Shown: positions 61,291 to 64,000 of the stretch, in pieces
Layout: the number at the start of each line of letters is the position of its first letter
How positions within the stretch are numbered: the stretch's first letter is position 1
Origin: Desulfovibrio desulfuricans DSM 642
GTDB lineage: Bacteria; Desulfobacterota; Desulfovibrionia; Desulfovibrionales; Desulfovibrionaceae
Length of the DNA stretch: 64,000 nucleotides
Direction of reading: 5' to 3'
Assembly: GCF_000420465.1 (NCBI RefSeq)
Contig: NZ_ATUZ01000013.1
Coordinates: 186,001-250,000, forward strand
The notes under the pieces: generated by a model
Seen by the model: only the letters and a program-made list of their open reading frames with translations
Database searches by the model: none
Told to the model about the DNA's origin: nothing
Made by a program: the position numbers and the translations under genes

Positions 61291-63177
61291 ATGGCTGCAA
61301 AAGCAAAGCGCGCCGCCCTTATAGGTTACGACTGCCTTATTCCTAAAAGGCTTGAAGTAATGCTCGCTCAGGGGGGGCTCGATAACTTCAGAAAGTTCAT
61401 GCAGGAGGGCAGCTACATTCCCGAAGGTTTCAATCTGCCTACGGTCACTCCGCCGTCCTGGGCCACTATCTGCACGGGCGCATGGCCCCGCACCCACGGC
61501 GTGGAAGACTACTATTACTATCATGAAGGCCGCAGCCTTGATTACAAGGAAACCTCGCAGGCTTTCGGTTCCAGCATCCTCACCGCAGAGACCATCTGGG
61601 ACGCGTGGGACAAAGCTGGAAAGAAGTGCCTCGTGGTCAACTACCCCATGTCCTGGCCGTCCAAAATGCAGCACGGCGTCATGATCATGGGCGAGGGCCT
61701 CAGCCCCGCCGAAACGCGCTGGCCCCTGCATGGCAATGAGCACAAGGAATATTTGTGCTCTGAAAGCGTTATCTCCACAGATTTTTATCCCATGGGTTCC
61801 CAGGGCACCTTTGATGATGCCGAAGGCTGGGCCAACCTGCCGGAAGGCGAAGAACCCCTTGAAATGAACGTGCGTATGCACTTCAAGGAAGCCATCGAAC
61901 CCCTGGAAGACCAGACCTGGCACTGCCTTGTGTGGCAGAGTGGCGATGAAGGCTATGACCGCATGGCCCTTTGCCCTGAAAAGGACTACGCCAAGGCCTT
62001 CTTTACCATCCAGCTTGGCCAGTGGAGCGAACCTGCCCAGCACGACTTTGTCGTGAAGGCCGATGGCCGCACCGAAAAGGGCGTGCTCCGCGCCAAGCTC
62101 ATGCAGCTTTCTGACGATGCGGAAGAATTCAAGCTTTACATCTCGGGCATTGCTGGCCGTTGCGGTTTTATCGCCCCGGCTGAAGCCGCCGCGCAGATTG
62201 ACTTCACCAAGCACATCACGGCCAACGATATTGGTCTGGTCGCCTATCTGCACGGCATTATTGATACCGACACCGTGTGCGAACTGGTGGACTTTCACAG
62301 CGCATGGCTCTGGAACACCATTGAGTCGCTTATCAAGGCCAATGCGGACTGGGATCTGTTCTACATGCATTCCCACCCCATTGACTGGTTCTATCACGGC
62401 TGGCTCAGCGAGCTGGACAGCACGGACGATGCGGTTCGTACCAAGGCCGAAAAGATGGAACGCTACATCTACGAAGTGGAAGACCGTCTGCTTGGACGTC
62501 TCATGGACATCATGGGCGATGAAACCGTCATGTGCGTATGCTCCGACCACGGTGCAACACCCCTTGGCCCCATCCTCAACACGGCCCACGCCCTCAAGGA
62601 AGCGGGTCTGTGCTCTTACGAACCCAAGAAGTCCGAGAACTACTGGGATATCTACGAGGAAACCGAAGGCTTCAACTACGTGCTTGATGTGAGCAAGTCG
62701 CTTGCCGTGCCGCAGCGCTACATGTTCGTGTACGTGAACCTGAAGGGCCGTTACCCCGGCGGCATTGTTGAGCAGGAAGACTACGAAAACGTGCGCGATC
62801 GCATCATCAACGCCCTGCTGGACTACAAGCATCCCGACACGGGCGACCGCCCCGTGCTGCTGGCAGTGCGCAAGGAAGACGCTCACGTGTTTGGCATGGG
62901 CGGCGCGCAGGCTGGCGATGTGGTGTACGTGCTCAAACCCGAATACATGGCCGAACACGGTTACGGTCTTCCCACCGGCGAATCCGGCTGCGGCAGCCTC
63001 AAGAACCTGCTCATGTTCCGCGGCCCCAACATCCGCAAGGGCTATCGTTATACCCGCCCGCGCTGGCTGGCCGACATTGTGCCCACCTTCTGCTACATCA
63101 CGGGCAATCCTGTGCCCGCCGATGCCGAAGGCGCGCCCATTTACCAGATCATGGAAAACCCCAATCTGGTTGATTAA
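61291..63177 (+). CDS. Alkaline-phosphatase-superfamily phosphodiesterase/nucleotide pyrophosphatase-like protein
   Basis: This 628-residue protein has the superfamily layout: a nucleophile region LPTVTPPSWATICTGAWPRTHG (about residues 50-70), a second metal-ligand region DLFYMHSHPIDWFYHG (about residue 355), MCVCSDHGATPLGP with Asp-His ligands (about residue 415), and a tail PVPADAEGAPIYQIMENPN. There is no signal peptide, so it should be cytoplasmic. Relatives hydrolyse phosphodiesters or phosphomonoesters, including choline phosphodiesters in eukaryotes. Its substrate here is unknown. GAAGGAGTTTTAATC precedes the ATG. Confidence 0.85.
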   Translation: MAAKAKRAALIGYDCLIPKRLEVMLAQGGLDNFRKFMQEGSYIPEGFNLPTVTPPSWATICTGAWPRTHGVEDYYYYHEGRSLDYKETSQAFGSSILTAETIWDAWDKAGKKCLVVNYPMSWPSKMQHGVMIMGEGLSPAETRWPLHGNEHKEYLCSESVISTDFYPMGSQGTFDDAEGWANLPEGEEPLEMNVRMHFKEAIEPLEDQTWHCLVWQSGDEGYDRMALCPEKDYAKAFFTIQLGQWSEPAQHDFVVKADGRTEKGVLRAKLMQLSDDAEEFKLYISGIAGRCGFIAPAEAAAQIDFTKHITANDIGLVAYLHGIIDTDTVCELVDFHSAWLWNTIESLIKANADWDLFYMHSHPIDWFYHGWLSELDSTDDAVRTKAEKMERYIYEVEDRLLGRLMDIMGDETVMCVCSDHGATPLGPILNTAHALKEAGLCSYEPKKSENYWDIYEETEGFNYVLDVSKSLAVPQRYMFVYVNLKGRYPGGIVEQEDYENVRDRIINALLDYKHPDTGDRPVLLAVRKEDAHVFGMGGAQAGDVVYVLKPEYMAEHGYGLPTGESGCGSLKNLLMFRGPNIRKGYRYTRPRWLADIVPTFCYITGNPVPADAEGAPIYQIMENPNLVD

Positions 63178-63186
63178 TTCACCATA

Positions 63187-63248
63187 CCGGGGCAAGGGCA
63201 CGGCTTTTGCCCCGGCACGATAAAACACAAAGCCCCGCGTCAGCGGGG
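63187..63248 (+). repeat. Tandem hairpins between phosphodiesterase and partner gene
   Basis: CCGGGGCAA/TTGCCCCGG (63187-63215) is followed by CCCCGC-gtca-GCGGGG (63233-63248), 20 bp before the next start codon. There are no T runs, so these are likely attenuating or stabilising structures rather than full terminators. Confidence 0.5.
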
Positions 63249-63268
63249 TGGACGACAAGGATAAGATC

Positions 63269-63817
63269 ATGGCTGAAAAGAAAGCGATTCTCCTGATGCT
63301 GCCTTCCGTTGCGCTCAGCGGCGCATCCGAAGCGCTGGACAAGCTGAAGAAAAAGGCCGTCCTGCTGGCCAATGCCGACAGCGCTGGTCTGGAAGCTCTG
63401 GGCCTGGAACTTGGCGGCAAAAAAGTTGAAGCTGCCGCCCTTAAAGGCGCGGAAGACGCGCTGCTGGTGGTGCAGGGTGACGAGGCCGCTCTGGCTGCTG
63501 CTCTGGAAGCCGCCGACCGCCGCACCCTGGTGGTGGTTGCCGCCGCTGACGGTGTGGCCTTCTATGGTCTGGCTGTGGACAGCAAGGCCGGTGCCGTTGC
63601 CCGCGCCGTTAACGCGCAGGACATAGCCGTTACCATTGCCACCATTGCGGATCTGCCCGTCAGCGCCCAGTGCACCGGCGGCATCATTTATCAGGCAATG
63701 AAAAATCCCAACCTCAAGCTTGATGAAATCAGAAAGCTCAAGGAAGCCCTGGTGCGCATGGAATCGGTTATCCAGCGCGATAACCGCGAGCCATGGGACA
63801 AGCACGACTGCGCCTAA
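63269..63817 (+). CDS. Small protein related to the C-terminus of the phosphodiesterase
   Basis: This 182-residue Ala-rich soluble protein starts MAEKKAILLMLPSVALSG after AAGGATAAG. Its residues from about 118 (DIAVTIATIADLPVS, then GGIIYQAMKNPN) copy the closing motif of alkaline-phosphatase-superfamily enzymes, and IYQAMKNPN matches IYQIMENPN at the end of the protein encoded upstream. It lacks nucleophile and metal ligands. It may be a non-catalytic partner subunit (inference). I do not recognise the N-terminal domain. Confidence 0.75.
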   Translation: MAEKKAILLMLPSVALSGASEALDKLKKKAVLLANADSAGLEALGLELGGKKVEAAALKGAEDALLVVQGDEAALAAALEAADRRTLVVVAAADGVAFYGLAVDSKAGAVARAVNAQDIAVTIATIADLPVSAQCTGGIIYQAMKNPNLKLDEIRKLKEALVRMESVIQRDNREPWDKHDCA

Positions 63818-63874
63818 TTTTCTTGCCGCTGTGACCGCGCCTGCCGTGTGGGGGCATGGCTTGCGCGGTTATCT

Positions 63875-63968
63875 GGAACCGCAGCCGTGCTGCGGTTCCG
63901 ACCCATACCTTCCTCCAATCGCCTGCGGGGATTGAACTTCATGTTCAGTCTCCGCAGGCTGTTATTTT
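63875..63968 (+). terminator. Double hairpin terminator at right edge
   Basis: GGAACCGCAGC-cgt-GCTGCGGTTCC (63875-63899) is followed by a compound hairpin GCCTGCGG...CCGCAGGC (63921-63959) and the T-rich TGTTATTTTAT. The second is the better terminator. Confidence 0.75.
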
Positions 63969-64000
63969 ATCTGTATGCAAGCAGTTTAATCCTGTTTAAC

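Noticed and set aside
1..64000. CRISPR arrays, rRNA, tRNA, prophage or plasmid-origin features
   Set aside because: I saw no spaced identical repeats of CRISPR type, no tRNA cloverleaf, no rRNA-like sequence, and no integrase, phage structural or replication-initiator genes.

Overview
The window looks like chromosomal DNA from a sulfate-reducing Desulfovibrio, closest in character to D. desulfuricans or D. alaskensis. The signs are moderately high GC, a 16-heme HmcA-type cytochrome with Hmc membrane subunits, a c-heme chemoreceptor, a Desulfovibrio-style porin, and a choline TMA-lyase (CutC) whose length and active site match the D. alaskensis enzyme as I remember it. The species call is an inference, since no rRNA gene is present.

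1-11.7 kb: a truncated methyltransferase, ridA and a bile-acid/sodium-symporter-family transporter lie on the minus strand. Divergent to them is a sigma-54 activator followed by a likely operon: TAXI-TRAP receptor and fused permease, a DapA/NanA-type lyase, a PPC-domain protein, a zinc-ribbon peptide, thioredoxin reductase-like and thioredoxin-like proteins, and an L-cysteine desulfidase. Together these suggest uptake and breakdown of an organic-acid or sulfur-amino-acid substrate; the substrate is unknown.

12-17.2 kb: EttA, a DUF4139 exported protein, and an AraC regulator with a LysE exporter.

17.3-30.4 kb: moeA and fdhD flank an eight-gene run. It combines an E. coli YdhY-V-W-like tungsten/molybdenum aldehyde oxidoreductase module with Hmc-like membrane subunits (HmcB, C, D, E) and a 16-heme HmcA homologue. 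A NapH-like Fe-S membrane protein is convergent to it.

30.7-41.3 kb: a MetNIQ-type ABC transporter, a small lipoprotein, PhzF, two membrane proteins, an ArsR / DUF318 permease / thioredoxin-like metalloid-type operon, and a tetraheme cytochrome with a c-heme methyl-accepting chemotaxis protein.

42.1-57.5 kb (minus strand): a choline-utilisation bacterial microcompartment operon. In transcription order it encodes a BMC-T, an aldehyde dehydrogenase homologue lacking its catalytic Cys, CutC, CutD, a BMC-H with a SAP/Rho_N-like tail, an acetaldehyde dehydrogenase, BMC-H, PduL, EutJ, a PduM-like protein, BMC-P, BMC-T, a His/Cys-rich protein, BMC-H, a PduS-like Fe-S flavoprotein, a PduT-like BMC-T, EutS and EutP. 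A divergent MerR regulator (58.0 kb) faces a textbook MerR-type promoter with a 20-bp spacer and a central dyad.

59-64 kb: a porin, an alkaline-phosphatase-superfamily phosphodiesterase, and a small protein that echoes the phosphodiesterase C-terminus.

Related intergenic repeats with TAGAGCA-type ends occur at 33.2, 43.0 and 51.7 kb, with a partial relative at 45.1 kb. Each of the first three abuts or overlaps a stop codon.
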